Shown: positions 54,667-62,813 of the stretch, piece after piece
Layout: each line of letters begins with the position of its first letter
How positions within the stretch are numbered: the first letter of the stretch is position 1
Assembly: GCA_937876375.1 (NCBI GenBank)
Contig: CALEHY010000009.1
Coordinates: 1-64,000 of the forward strand
Reading direction: 5' to 3'
DNA from: an uncultured Clostridia bacterium
GTDB lineage: Bacteria > Bacillota > Clostridia > Oscillospirales > Acutalibacteraceae
Length of the DNA: 64,000 bases
The notes under the pieces: generated by a model
Seen by the model: only the letters and a program-made list of their open reading frames with translations
What the model was told of the DNA's origin: nothing
Databases searched by the model: none
Translations under genes and position numbers: made by a program

Positions 54667-55842
54667 ATGCCAAGAATTACAGCACAAGAAGTTCAAACAA
54701 TTCCATACGGACCACTAGGTATCATCGCTCTACCTGGTTGTGAGGAGTTAGCTGCTAAAATTGACAAGTATCTTGTTAAATGGAGAAAAGAGCAAGCTGA
54801 CGATCACAAGGACACAATAGCATTTTATGGCTATCAGAGAGATACCTATATGATCGACACTACTATCGCACGTTTCGGTAGTGGTGAGGGTAAAGCTGTT
54901 ATCAACGACACAATCAGAGGTTACGACCTATATATCGTTGCTGATTGTTTCAACTACAGCGTTACATATAATATGTATGGTATGCAGGTACCAAAGAGCC
55001 CTGACGATCATTTTTCTGATTTAAAGAGAGTTATTTCTGCTGCTTCATCAAAAGCAAAGAGAATCAATGTTATTATGCCTATGCTATATGAAGGCAGACA
55101 GCACAAGAGATCATCAAGAGAATCACTTGACTGTGCTATGGCTCTACAGGAACTAACTACTCTAGGTGTTGAGAATATTATCACATTCGATGCTCACGAT
55201 CAGAGAGTACAGAACTCTATCCCTCACAAGTCATTTGAAAATGTTATGCCAACATATCAAATGATTAAGGCACTAGTTAATTCTGTTGATGATTTAAAGA
55301 TTGATCCAGATCATCTAATGGTTATCTCACCTGATGAGGGTGCAATGCACAGATGCATCTACTTTGCTACACAGCTTGGTGTTAACCTAGGTATGTTCTA
55401 CAAGCGTAGAGATTATACAAAAGTTATTAACGGTAGAAATCCTATCGTTGCTCATCAGTACCTTGGCGATAGCGTTGAGGGCAAGGATATCATCATCGTT
55501 GATGATATGATTTCTTCTGGTGAAAGTATGCTAGAGGTTGCTAGAAAGCTTAAGGAATTAAAGGCAAAGAGAATTTTTGTATGTACAGCATTTGGTTTGT
55601 TCTGCAGTGGCCTTGAGGTATTTGACAAGGCACACGAGGAAGGTGTATTTGAAAAGGTATTTACAACTAACGGTGTATACCAGACTCCAGAACTACTTAG
55701 CAGAGACTGGTATGAGAGCGTTGAGCTTTCAAAGTACTTGGCATATTTCCTAGACACAATCAATCACGATTTATCTGTATCCTCTCTTCTTGATACTTCT
55801 GCAAAGATTAAGACATTACTTGAAAACAAGGGGTTGAAATAA
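54667..55842 (+). CDS. Divergent ribose-phosphate pyrophosphokinase (PRPP synthetase)
   Basis: A 391-aa PRPP synthetase-like protein, about 70 residues longer than the standard enzyme. The PRPP-binding loop is IIIVDDMISSGESM (about 275-288), replacing the usual VDDMIDTAGT. The catalytic-loop region reads YKRRDY where others have KRR, and FDAHDQRVQNSIP replaces the usual DLHAxQIQGFF. This suggests the same fold and phosphoribosyl chemistry, in a separate clade. The small membrane protein gene starts 1 bp after it. Confidence 0.8.
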   Translation: MPRITAQEVQTIPYGPLGIIALPGCEELAAKIDKYLVKWRKEQADDHKDTIAFYGYQRDTYMIDTTIARFGSGEGKAVINDTIRGYDLYIVADCFNYSVTYNMYGMQVPKSPDDHFSDLKRVISAASSKAKRINVIMPMLYEGRQHKRSSRESLDCAMALQELTTLGVENIITFDAHDQRVQNSIPHKSFENVMPTYQMIKALVNSVDDLKIDPDHLMVISPDEGAMHRCIYFATQLGVNLGMFYKRRDYTKVINGRNPIVAHQYLGDSVEGKDIIIVDDMISSGESMLEVARKLKELKAKRIFVCTAFGLFCSGLEVFDKAHEEGVFEKVFTTNGVYQTPELLSRDWYESVELSKYLAYFLDTINHDLSVSSLLDTSAKIKTLLENKGLK

Positions 55843-55843
55843 T

Positions 55844-56323
55844 ATGAAGGACAAAAAGTCAAAGATTATTGCAATTATTGTTGCTATTGTTTTAGTTATT
55901 GTAATTGTTCCATCATCAATCTACTGTATAGTGAACAAGGAATCACCTGCACAGATGCTATCTGACACATTCACTTCTTCTGAGAAGCAGTTACTTGGTA
56001 AATGGCAGGGTGAAACTGGTGTATCTGCATACGAGTTTTATGAAGATGGCTCATATGACAGCTACCTATCAACATTCAGCTTTTCTGGAAACTATTCACT
56101 AGATGGCAACAAGCTAACTCTTACAAATCCTGCTACTGCTGGTCATGTTGTTTACAAAATCAGTGTTACAGAAAAGAAACTTGTTCTAACCCTTTATTCT
56201 GAGAACGGTACAGAGGTCGCAAAGGATGAACAAACAAAACTTGAATTTGACAAAGTAACACATATTAGCACAAAATCAATCAATGATTTAATCAGTGACG
56301 CAGCAAAAGCTGACGCAGAGTAA
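55844..56323 (+). CDS. Small membrane-anchored lipocalin-like/DUF5640-type protein
   Basis: A 159-aa protein with a basic start, one membrane helix (about 8-29) and an extracellular beta domain: LLGKWQGETGVSAYEFYEDG, then SFSGNYSLDGNKLTL and KLVLTLYSENG. This repeated strand pattern is typical of small secreted lipocalin-like domains. The function is unknown. It begins 1 bp after the PRPP synthetase gene and is followed by a terminator, so the pair forms one transcript although they have no obvious joint role. Confidence 0.7.
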   Translation: MKDKKSKIIAIIVAIVLVIVIVPSSIYCIVNKESPAQMLSDTFTSSEKQLLGKWQGETGVSAYEFYEDGSYDSYLSTFSFSGNYSLDGNKLTLTNPATAGHVVYKISVTEKKLVLTLYSENGTEVAKDEQTKLEFDKVTHISTKSINDLISDAAKADAE

Positions 56324-56332
56324 TAATTATTT

Positions 56333-56363
56333 AGCCAGTTAACGATTTGTTAGCTGGCTTTTT
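56333..56363 (+). terminator. Intrinsic terminator after the PRPP synthetase pair
   Basis: Stem AGCCAGTTAAC / GTTAGCTGGCT (one G-T pair) with a short loop, followed by TTTTT. Confidence 0.9.
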
Positions 56364-56413
56364 CGTTCTTTTTTATATTGTCTGGCATAATAATTACAAA
56401 AGGAGTAATTATT

Positions 56414-56671
56414 ATGAACAGTATTGTAGAAAAAAGATGCATAGAACTAGGAGAATACATAATAAAAAACAAGGCTACAGTTAGACAAGCTGGTGAGCAC
56501 TTTGGTATCAGCAAATCAACTGTACATATTGACGTTACAAAAAGACTTAAATCAATTTCACCATCAATGGCTATCTGTGTTAATACAGTTCTACAAGAAA
56601 ACAAATCAGTCAGACATATTCGTGGTGGTAATGCGACAAAACAAAAATACTTAAATTTGAAAAATAATTGA
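56414..56671 (+). CDS. spoIIID: Sporulation transcription factor SpoIIID
   Basis: SpoIIID is the mother-cell DNA-binding regulator acting with sigma-E and before sigma-K. The 85-aa product has the HTH TVRQAGEHFGISKSTVHIDV (about 22-41) and the conserved C-terminal KSVRHIRGGNATKQKY. ATG 56414 has AAAGGAG 8 nt upstream, so the frame's first 12 codons are not used. It lies 5 kb from spoIIIAA on the opposite strand. No clear sigma-E promoter is visible. Confidence 0.96.
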   Translation: MNSIVEKRCIELGEYIIKNKATVRQAGEHFGISKSTVHIDVTKRLKSISPSMAICVNTVLQENKSVRHIRGGNATKQKYLNLKNN

Positions 56672-56696
56672 TAATTTATTTTATTAATGTTATTAT
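56668..56696 (+). promoter_or_regulatory. Extended -10 promoter for proC
   Basis: TTGATA (56668-56673), 17-nt spacer, TATTAT (56691-56696) preceded by TGT. The -35 box overlaps the spoIIID stop codon. Confidence 0.75.
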
Positions 56697-56717
56697 ATAT
56701 CTAACGGAGGTGATAAT

Positions 56718-57509
56718 GTGAAAATTGGATTTATAGGCTGTGGCAATATGGCAAGTGCTATCATAAAAGGTATTATTGCCACAAACACTGTAGATGAAAA
56801 GAATATTTTTACATATGATATATTCGATGGTGCTACTAGTGCACTAAAAGAAAAATATAATCTTAATGTATGCAATGATGAAACAGAGGTAATTAAATCT
56901 TCTGATGCTATAGTTCTTGCTGTTAAGCCAAATGTTATAGCAGACGTCCTTGCAAAGATTAAAGAATACACAAACGGTAAGCTAATCATTTCTATTGCTG
57001 CTGGAAAGAAGATTGAATTCATTCAAGGATTTCTTTACGATGACAGTAGAATTATCCGAGTTATGCCAAATATCAACGCTACTGTTGGTGAGGCTATCTC
57101 TGCGTATACAGCAAATAAAAATGCTACTGACAACGACAAAGAGATAGTAGAAAAGGTGTTTAACGGAGTTGGCGAAATCATATATTTGGATGAAAAACAA
57201 TTCCCACTTTTTGGTGTTCTCGGTGGCTGTTCCCCTGCATTTAGCTATATGTTTATTGACGAAATGGCTAGAGCAGGCGTACAAAATGGTATGCCAAAGG
57301 AGATTGCGCTAAAGATTGCGGCACAGGCTGTTTATGGTAGTGCAAAAATGATTATGGAGTCTGATGAACACCCATACAAGCTAGTTGATAAGGTGTGTTC
57401 ACCTGGAGGTACAACAATCGAGGGTGTTACCTCACTAAAGGCTGATGGCTTTGACAAAGCAATACACAACGCTGTAAACAAAGCTCTTGAAAAAGATGCT
57501 AAATTATAA
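56718..57509 (+). CDS. proC: Pyrroline-5-carboxylate reductase
   Basis: ProC reduces pyrroline-5-carboxylate to proline. The 263-aa protein begins with the NAD(P) loop IGFIGCGNMASAI (3-15), and shows MPNINATVGEA (about 116-126) and the family signature in the dimer domain, KVCSPGGTTIEGV. The start codon is GTG, placed by a very strong GGAGGTGAT site; the overlapping ATG two bases earlier is followed at once by a stop. Confidence 0.95.
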   Translation: MKIGFIGCGNMASAIIKGIIATNTVDEKNIFTYDIFDGATSALKEKYNLNVCNDETEVIKSSDAIVLAVKPNVIADVLAKIKEYTNGKLIISIAAGKKIEFIQGFLYDDSRIIRVMPNINATVGEAISAYTANKNATDNDKEIVEKVFNGVGEIIYLDEKQFPLFGVLGGCSPAFSYMFIDEMARAGVQNGMPKEIALKIAAQAVYGSAKMIMESDEHPYKLVDKVCSPGGTTIEGVTSLKADGFDKAIHNAVNKALEKDAKL

Positions 57510-57532
57510 ATCATATTAAGAGGAGAATAAAT

Positions 57533-58219
57533 ATGAAATTTGAAATTCAAGGTGGCAGCTTCCCTGCTGTTGTATACACATTAGAGCAAAACGAATCAAT
57601 GATTACCCAAGGTGGTGGTATGAGTTGGATGAGCCCTAATATGAAGATGGATACAACTTCAAATGGTGGAATCGGTAAAATGATTGGCAGAATGTTCACT
57701 AACGAAAGCCTATTCCAAAACAAATACACTGCTCTAGGTGGATTTGGCACAATCGCATTTGCTAGTAGTTTCCCTGGTGATATTATCCCATTAGAAATTT
57801 CTAACGAAAAAGGATATATTTGCCAAAAGAGCGCTTTTCTAGCATCTACAGAGGGCGTTGACCTATCTGTATATCTACAAAAGAAGCTTAGCAAGGGCTT
57901 GTTCGGTGGCGAAGGCTTCGTAATGCAAAAGATATCTGGTAAAGGTATGGCATTCATCGAGGTTGATGGTTCTGCAATCAAATACAATCTTGCTCCTGGT
58001 CAGCAGATTATTGTTGACACCGGTCACGTTGTACTAATGAGCGATAGTTGCAAGATGGATATCCAAACAATCAAAGGCGCAAAGAATATTCTCTTCGGTG
58101 GTGAAGGATTATTCAACACAGTTGTTACTGGACCTGGCGAAGTAATTCTACAGACAATGCCTATCAACAAAGTTGCAGAAGCAATTATCCCATATATCCC
58201 AACATCATCAAGCGACTAA
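57533..58219 (+). CDS. AIM24/TIGR00266 family protein
   Basis: A 228-aa protein of the AIM24 (TIGR00266) family, a trimeric beta-roll. Family segments include GGGMSWMSPNMKMDT (about 27-41), PGDIIPLEIS and GEGFVMQKISGKGMAFIEVDG. Its biochemical function is not known. AGGAG precedes the ATG, and it lies 23 bp after proC, so it is likely co-transcribed. Confidence 0.9.
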   Translation: MKFEIQGGSFPAVVYTLEQNESMITQGGGMSWMSPNMKMDTTSNGGIGKMIGRMFTNESLFQNKYTALGGFGTIAFASSFPGDIIPLEISNEKGYICQKSAFLASTEGVDLSVYLQKKLSKGLFGGEGFVMQKISGKGMAFIEVDGSAIKYNLAPGQQIIVDTGHVVLMSDSCKMDIQTIKGAKNILFGGEGLFNTVVTGPGEVILQTMPINKVAEAIIPYIPTSSSD

Positions 58220-58235
58220 TAAAATATAAAGGACT

Positions 58236-58270
58236 AAAAAAGGACTGTTCAGCGAACAGTCCTTTTTTAT
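58236..58270. terminator. Bidirectional terminator between AIM24 gene and metK
   Basis: Perfect 15-bp stem AAAAAAGGACTGTTC / GAACAGTCCTTTTTT with an AGC loop, flanked by A and T runs, so it can end both convergent transcripts. Confidence 0.95.
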
Positions 58271-58275
58271 TTTAC

Positions 58276-59454
58276 TTACATATACTTTTTAATTTCGTCT
58301 ACTTTGTTAGTTGCTTCCCAAGGAACATTTAGATCCTCTCTACCCATATGACCGTAGGCAGCAACATTCTTGTAAATTGGCTTGCGAAGGTCTAGTGTCT
58401 TGATAATAGCTGATGGACGAAGATCAAAAACCTTGTTAACAATATCGCTAATCTCATCATCAGACTTAACACCAGTGCCGAATGTATCAACCATAACTGA
58501 TACTGGCTTTGCAACGCCGATAGCATAAGCAAGCTCAACCTCACACTTTGAAGCCAAACCAGCAGCAACTATATTCTTTGCTACCCAACGTGCAGCATAA
58601 GCAGCTGAACGGTCAACCTTTGTTGGATCCTTACCAGAGAATGCTCCACCTCCGTGACGAGCATATCCACCATATGTATCAACGATAATCTTTCTACCAG
58701 TTAGACCAGAGTCGCCCATAGGACCACCGATAACAAATCTACCAGTAGGATTAACATAAAATACTGTCTCATCATCCATAAGCTCTGCTGGAACAGTAGT
58801 CTTAATTACCTTCTCGATAATATCTGCTCTTAACTGCTCAAGTGTCACGTCGGCACTATGCTGTGATGATACTACAACAGTAGTAACTCTAACTGGCTTG
58901 CCATCGATATACTCAACAGTAACCTGTGTCTTACCATCAGAATATAGGTATGGAAGTGTACCGTCTTCTCTAACCTCTGTAAGCTTTAGAGCAAGCTTGT
59001 GTGCAAGAGAAATAGGCATTGGCATTAGCTCTTCTGTTTCGTCACAAGCATAACCAAACATCATACCCTGGTCACCAGCACCATTAAGGTTGTCCTCATC
59101 ATTTTCGCCATCCTTAAGCTCAAATGACTTGTCAACACCCATAGCAATATCAGGTGACTGCTTGTCAATAGAGGTTGAAACAGCACATGTGTTACCATTA
59201 AAGCCCTTCTCATCGCTGTCATAACCAATCTCACATACTGTCTTTCTAACAATAGCTGGAATATCAACAAGAGCTGTTGTTGTAATCTCACCCATAACAT
59301 TAACTTGACCAGTTGTACAGGTTGTCTCACAAGCTACTCTTGACATTGGATCCTGCTCAATCATTGCATCCAAAATCGCATCACTAATCTGGTCACAGAT
59401 CTTGTCAGGATGACCCTTTGTTACAGACTCGCTAGTAAATAAAAACTTAGACAT
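58276..59454 (-). CDS. metK: S-adenosylmethionine synthetase
   Basis: MetK makes SAM from methionine and ATP. The 392-aa protein has GHPDKICDQISDAILD (residues 15-30), the ATP/methionine-binding NGAGDQGMMFGYACDET (about 124-140) and the phosphate-binding GGGAFSGKDPTKVDRSAAY (about 265-283). Expression is probably controlled by SAM itself through the riboswitch and terminator in its leader. Confidence 0.98.
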   Translation of the reverse strand: MSKFLFTSESVTKGHPDKICDQISDAILDAMIEQDPMSRVACETTCTTGQVNVMGEITTTALVDIPAIVRKTVCEIGYDSDEKGFNGNTCAVSTSIDKQSPDIAMGVDKSFELKDGENDEDNLNGAGDQGMMFGYACDETEELMPMPISLAHKLALKLTEVREDGTLPYLYSDGKTQVTVEYIDGKPVRVTTVVVSSQHSADVTLEQLRADIIEKVIKTTVPAELMDDETVFYVNPTGRFVIGGPMGDSGLTGRKIIVDTYGGYARHGGGAFSGKDPTKVDRSAAYAARWVAKNIVAAGLASKCEVELAYAIGVAKPVSVMVDTFGTGVKSDDEISDIVNKVFDLRPSAIIKTLDLRKPIYKNVAAYGHMGREDLNVPWEATNKVDEIKKYM

Positions 59455-59480
59455 AATCTATCTCCTCAAATATATTATTA

Positions 59481-59511
59481 CAAAAATAAAAGCATACGGT
59501 TTACCGTATGC
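59481..59511 (-). terminator. Riboswitch expression-platform terminator of metK
   Basis: Minus strand perfect stem GCATACGGT / ACCGTATGC with an AA loop, followed by TTTTATTTTTG. It lies between the aptamer and the metK ribosome binding site, as expected for a transcription-off SAM riboswitch. Confidence 0.92.
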
Positions 59512-59616
59512 GAAATATATTCATCATTCGGATACACCGCAGGTATTAGCACCTTACTATTGCAGGTTGCTGTAGCGTCATAATGCCTGTCACTCGACTA
59601 CTCTAGATAACTTTTA
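59512..59616 (-). promoter_or_regulatory. SAM-I riboswitch aptamer (S-box)
   Basis: On the minus strand the conserved S-box parts occur in order: TTATCTAGAG (P1/P2), GAGTGACAGGCATTATGA (the k-turn side and P3), GCAACC, AAGGTGCTAATACC (J3/4-P4) and a closing GATGA that can pair with TTATC to form P1. It is followed by an intrinsic terminator and then metK. SAM binding should promote termination. Exact ends of P1 are estimated by eye. Confidence 0.92.
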
Positions 59617-59630
59617 TTTAGTTCACAGAT

Positions 59631-59659
59631 ACTATATACTATAATACAGTAATTGTCAA
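59631..59659 (-). promoter_or_regulatory. Consensus promoter for the metK riboswitch transcript
   Basis: Minus strand perfect TTGACA (59654-59659), 17-nt spacer, TATAGT (59631-59636), placing the RNA start just before the aptamer. Confidence 0.88.
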
Positions 59660-59742
59660 TAGATATTTATTTCTGTTTTTAAGCATATTGCACTAATAAT
59701 GCTTATTATTTGAAATAAATTATAGAAAAATATAACATTATC

Positions 59743-59771
59743 TTGTAATTTGTTTAGAAATAGTTTATAAT
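59743..59771 (+). promoter_or_regulatory. Sigma-A-type promoter for the SDR/zinc-ribbon gene
   Basis: TTGTAA (59743-59748), 17-nt spacer, perfect TATAAT (59766-59771). The leader of about 50 nt contains a palindrome and AAGGAGG as a strong ribosome binding site. Confidence 0.82.
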
Positions 59772-59785
59772 TTATATGAAATTAT

Positions 59786-59803
59786 GTGATTATACAAAAT
59801 CAC
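59786..59803 (+). promoter_or_regulatory. Palindrome just downstream of the SDR promoter, possible operator
   Basis: GTGATT - 6 nt - AATCAC is a perfect 6+6 inverted repeat lying 14 nt after the -10 box, where a repressor could block transcription. An RNA hairpin is the alternative. No regulator gene adjoins it. Confidence 0.4.
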
Positions 59804-59825
59804 TGTCATTTAAGGAGGAAATGTA

Positions 59826-61388
59826 ATGGCAAAGAAAACCGTATTTATTACCGGTGGTACTGGTAATATGGGTTGGGCTTCTGTTCAAGAAATGCTAAAG
59901 CATCCAAACGAAATCAACATTAAGATGCTTGCAAGAAAGAGCTCAAAAAACGAGGAAAAGCTTAAGGGTCTTATGGCAAAGCCAAACGTACAGATCGTAT
60001 GGGGTGACCTTGGCGATTACGATTCAATTCTAGAAGGTGTTACAGGTGCTGACTATGTACTTCACGTTGGTGGTATGGTATCTCCTGCAGCTGACTGGAA
60101 GCCTTACAGAACACAAAAGACAAATATTGGTGCAGCTGAGAATATCGTTAAGGCTGTACTTGCTCAGCCAGATCCTGATGCAGTTAAGGTTGCATATATC
60201 GGTACTGTTGCTGAGACTGGTGATCGTAACTACCCTATTCACTGGGGACGTTGTGGTGATCCTATCAAAATTTCTGTTTATGATCACTATGCAGTATCAA
60301 AGACAGTTGCAGAGAGAACATTCGTTGAGAGTGGTATCAAGAACTGGGTTGTAATGCGTCAGAGTGGTATCCTATATCCAAACATTCTTAAGAACATGGA
60401 TCCTATCATGTTCCATGTACCTATTAATGGTGTACTAGAGTGGTGTACAGTAGAGGATTCAGGTCGTCTAATGTGCAATCTTGTTCTAGAGGACAAGGCT
60501 GGTAATCTTGGTGCTGATTTCTGGAATCATTTCTTCAACATTGGTTCTGGTGAGCAGTACAGAATTTCTAACTATGAGTTTGAGCAGCTTCTACTTGGCA
60601 CACTTGGTCTTGCTGGTCCAGAGAAGCTATTTGATCCAAACTGGTTCATTACAAAGAACTTCCACGGTCAGTTCTACGCTGATGGTGACAAGCTTGAGGA
60701 ATTCCTACACTTTAGAGAGAATCTTCCTGTACAGGATTATTTCAACAGAATGGCTGATCAGGTTGAGTTCTACTTCAAAATTCCTCGCTATCTTCCAAAG
60801 AACCTTGTTGCTGCTGCAGCAAAGCCATTCATGAAGAAGATAGCTTCTACAAAGGATTTTGGTACTCTTGATTGGGTTGCTACAAAGAACCCAGAGAGAA
60901 TTTCTGCTTACTATGGTACATATGAGGATTGGGAGAAGCTACCTACAAAGTGGGAAGACTTTGAAATCACAAAGTTTGACAAGAAGACAGAAGATGCTGA
61001 GCCATTCAAGCTTGATCATGGTTATGACGAGACAAAGGCAGAAACAGAGCTTGATATCGACGATATGAAGCAGGCTGCTAAGTTCCGTGGTGGTGAGTGT
61101 CTATCTGACACAATGACAAAGGGTGACATGGCTGGCAAGCTAGTATGGAAGTGCGGTTGCTGTGGTAATGAGTTCGAGGCATCACCTGCTCTTATCCTTC
61201 TTGGTGGTCACTGGTGCCCAGAGTGCTACATTCCACAGAAGGCTTGGGATTACGATAATATCGCAAGAACTAACCCATTCTTTGCTCAGGTTTGGTATCC
61301 TAACCACACCAAGGAAGAGACAAACACATATAAGTTTGATGATCTTTTCCAGGTTGATGGCGTTAAGTGGGACGATATCAAAAGATAA
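59826..61388 (+). CDS. Extended SDR (epimerase/dehydratase) with C-terminal zinc ribbon
   Basis: A 520-aa protein with two parts. Residues about 1-330 are an extended short-chain dehydrogenase: NAD(P) loop ITGGTGNMGWAS (8-19), acidic WGDLGDYDS, LHVGGMVSP and the catalytic Tyr-x3-Lys in HYAVSKTVAER. After a linker, residues about 435-470 form a zinc-ribbon-like unit, CGCC and CPEC, inside KCGCCGNEFEASPALILLGG and HWCPECY. The substrate is unknown. A strong promoter, a strong ribosome binding site and mostly AAG lysine codons suggest high expression. The family looks familiar from gut Clostridia, but I cannot name a reaction. Confidence 0.85.
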   Translation: MAKKTVFITGGTGNMGWASVQEMLKHPNEINIKMLARKSSKNEEKLKGLMAKPNVQIVWGDLGDYDSILEGVTGADYVLHVGGMVSPAADWKPYRTQKTNIGAAENIVKAVLAQPDPDAVKVAYIGTVAETGDRNYPIHWGRCGDPIKISVYDHYAVSKTVAERTFVESGIKNWVVMRQSGILYPNILKNMDPIMFHVPINGVLEWCTVEDSGRLMCNLVLEDKAGNLGADFWNHFFNIGSGEQYRISNYEFEQLLLGTLGLAGPEKLFDPNWFITKNFHGQFYADGDKLEEFLHFRENLPVQDYFNRMADQVEFYFKIPRYLPKNLVAAAAKPFMKKIASTKDFGTLDWVATKNPERISAYYGTYEDWEKLPTKWEDFEITKFDKKTEDAEPFKLDHGYDETKAETELDIDDMKQAAKFRGGECLSDTMTKGDMAGKLVWKCGCCGNEFEASPALILLGGHWCPECYIPQKAWDYDNIARTNPFFAQVWYPNHTKEETNTYKFDDLFQVDGVKWDDIKR

Positions 61389-61403
61389 TAATTAGATAAA
61401 ATT

Positions 61404-61434
61404 AAAGCCGTTAGGAAATCCTAACGGCTTTTCT
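61404..61434. terminator. Bidirectional terminator between the SDR gene and rmuC
   Basis: Perfect stem AAAGCCGTTAGG / CCTAACGGCTTT with an AAAT loop, with T-run on the plus side and A-rich sequence on the other. It serves the two convergent genes. Confidence 0.92.
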
Positions 61435-61442
61435 TGTATACA

Positions 61443-62639
61443 TTAATCATCAAGACCAAGGATATTAGTCGCATCTGGTGCATCTAATGTTTCGACATTA
61501 CGCAAATTCTTTTGAATAATAGAATTTCTGTGGTCAGCCTCGTCAAGTGCCTTGCCTGCTTCATCAACCTTTTTACGAGCCTTTGCAAGAAGGTCACCAA
61601 ACTTGTCATACTGTGTTTTTGCAGCGCCAAGTACCTTCCACACCTCATTAGCCTTTTGATTTATAGCAATGGATCTAAAGCCCATTGCTAATGAATTGAG
61701 CAAAGCAGTAATTGTGCTTGGACCAGCAATCATAATACCATCTGCTTGCAACTTTTCAGCTACTGCATTCTTACTACTCATAATCTCTGCATACAGACCC
61801 TCTGTAGCAAGATATAATATAGCAAAAGGCGTTGTTTCTGGTGTTGATATATAATTCTTAATAGCTTTTGCCTCGTCCTTAACTCGCTGTTCAAGTGCTT
61901 TCTTCGCCTTATCTAGCAGCTCGATATCCCCTGCTTCTGATGCAGCTGTAAGCCTTGCATAATCTTCCATTGGGAACTTTGAGTCAATAGGTAGCCAAGT
62001 GATTGCCTCATCATCTGCTGATGGAATCTTTACAGCAAACTCTACTTGACCATTATACTTTGGATTAGTCTTTACATTGGTTTCATACATACCTGGAATT
62101 GTTTGGTCAAGGATATTGCCAAGCTGTACTTCTGCCCAAGTACCACGTGACTTTACATTAGTAAGAACACGATTTAAACCAGTAACGCTAGTTGTAACAC
62201 CATTTGAAAGCTCTTTCATCTCTCCAAGCGACTTATACACGTCTTGAAGCTGTTTTGATACAGTTTGGAAAGAAGCATTAAGTCTTTTTTCTAATGTTTC
62301 ATTTAACTTCTCATCAACAGTTTTTCTCATTTCGTCAAGCTTTTTTTCATTTGACTCTTGCATTGAGCCAATAGACTGACTAATAGCCTTTGTCTGTTTA
62401 TCAGCATTGTCATTAAGCGTTTGCATTATCTTAATCTGTTGCTCATAGTTTTTTTCTGTGAGCATTTGCATACGATTAGATAATGTATCCATTTTATCAG
62501 CACTCTGTTTATTACCAATCTCAATCTGCTGTGAAATCAATGCTGATGAGTCATCCTTTTTTAGCTTGTTAAGGATGGATATAATAATGTTTATAATTAA
62601 TAGTATAGTTATTAAAGCTAAAATAATATAAATAATCAT
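61443..62639 (-). CDS. rmuC: DNA recombination protein RmuC
   Basis: RmuC limits inversions at inverted repeats and has a predicted nuclease-like core. The 398-aa product has an N-terminal membrane helix (about 2-24), a long coiled coil (about 30-125) and the RmuC domain, with GTWAEVQLGNILDQTIPGMY (about 170-190), LPIDSKFPMEDYARL and AILYLATEGLYAEI. It is a single gene between two terminator/promoter boundaries. Confidence 0.94.
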   Translation of the reverse strand: MIIYIILALITILLIINIIISILNKLKKDDSSALISQQIEIGNKQSADKMDTLSNRMQMLTEKNYEQQIKIMQTLNDNADKQTKAISQSIGSMQESNEKKLDEMRKTVDEKLNETLEKRLNASFQTVSKQLQDVYKSLGEMKELSNGVTTSVTGLNRVLTNVKSRGTWAEVQLGNILDQTIPGMYETNVKTNPKYNGQVEFAVKIPSADDEAITWLPIDSKFPMEDYARLTAASEAGDIELLDKAKKALEQRVKDEAKAIKNYISTPETTPFAILYLATEGLYAEIMSSKNAVAEKLQADGIMIAGPSTITALLNSLAMGFRSIAINQKANEVWKVLGAAKTQYDKFGDLLAKARKKVDEAGKALDEADHRNSIIQKNLRNVETLDAPDATNILGLDD

Positions 62640-62664
62640 ATAAAATTCCTCCTACAACAATATT

Positions 62665-62693
62665 ATCATATTATTTTAATAATAACAACACAA
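62665..62693 (-). promoter_or_regulatory. Sigma-A-type promoter for rmuC
   Basis: Minus strand TTGTGT (62688-62693), 17-nt spacer, TATGAT (62665-62670), 25 nt before the start, with AGGAGG as ribosome binding site. Confidence 0.55.
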
Positions 62694-62753
62694 ATCTTTG
62701 ATATGTGACAAAAATTGGACCATACAAATTTTTACACTTTTAACTAAAATGTA

Positions 62754-62782
62754 TTGAAAATATAGATAAAATATGTTATTTT
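62754..62782 (+). promoter_or_regulatory. Candidate promoter for the MFS transporter
   Basis: TTGAAA (62754-62759), 17-nt spacer, TATTTT (62777-62782), about 31 nt before the start codon, with AAAGGAG as ribosome binding site. The -10 box is imperfect. Confidence 0.45.
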
Positions 62783-62813
62783 AATATTATCAAATTTAAT
62801 AAAGGAGTATATT

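Larger units (their letters stand above)
59455..59825. other. 371-bp divergent control region of metK and the SDR gene
   Basis: From left to right it holds the metK ribosome binding site, the riboswitch terminator, the SAM-I aptamer, the metK promoter, about 80 bp of AT-rich sequence with no recognised element, the plus-strand promoter, a palindrome and the SDR ribosome binding site. The details are in separate entries. Confidence 0.85.

Noticed and set aside
56364..56413. Sigma-E promoter for spoIIID
   Set aside because: CATAAT-like sequence is present but no matching -35 element at the proper distance.
57547..57987. 146-codon minus-strand frame opposite the AIM24 gene
   Set aside because: The plus-strand AIM24 product is conserved; the antisense frame has no start signals.
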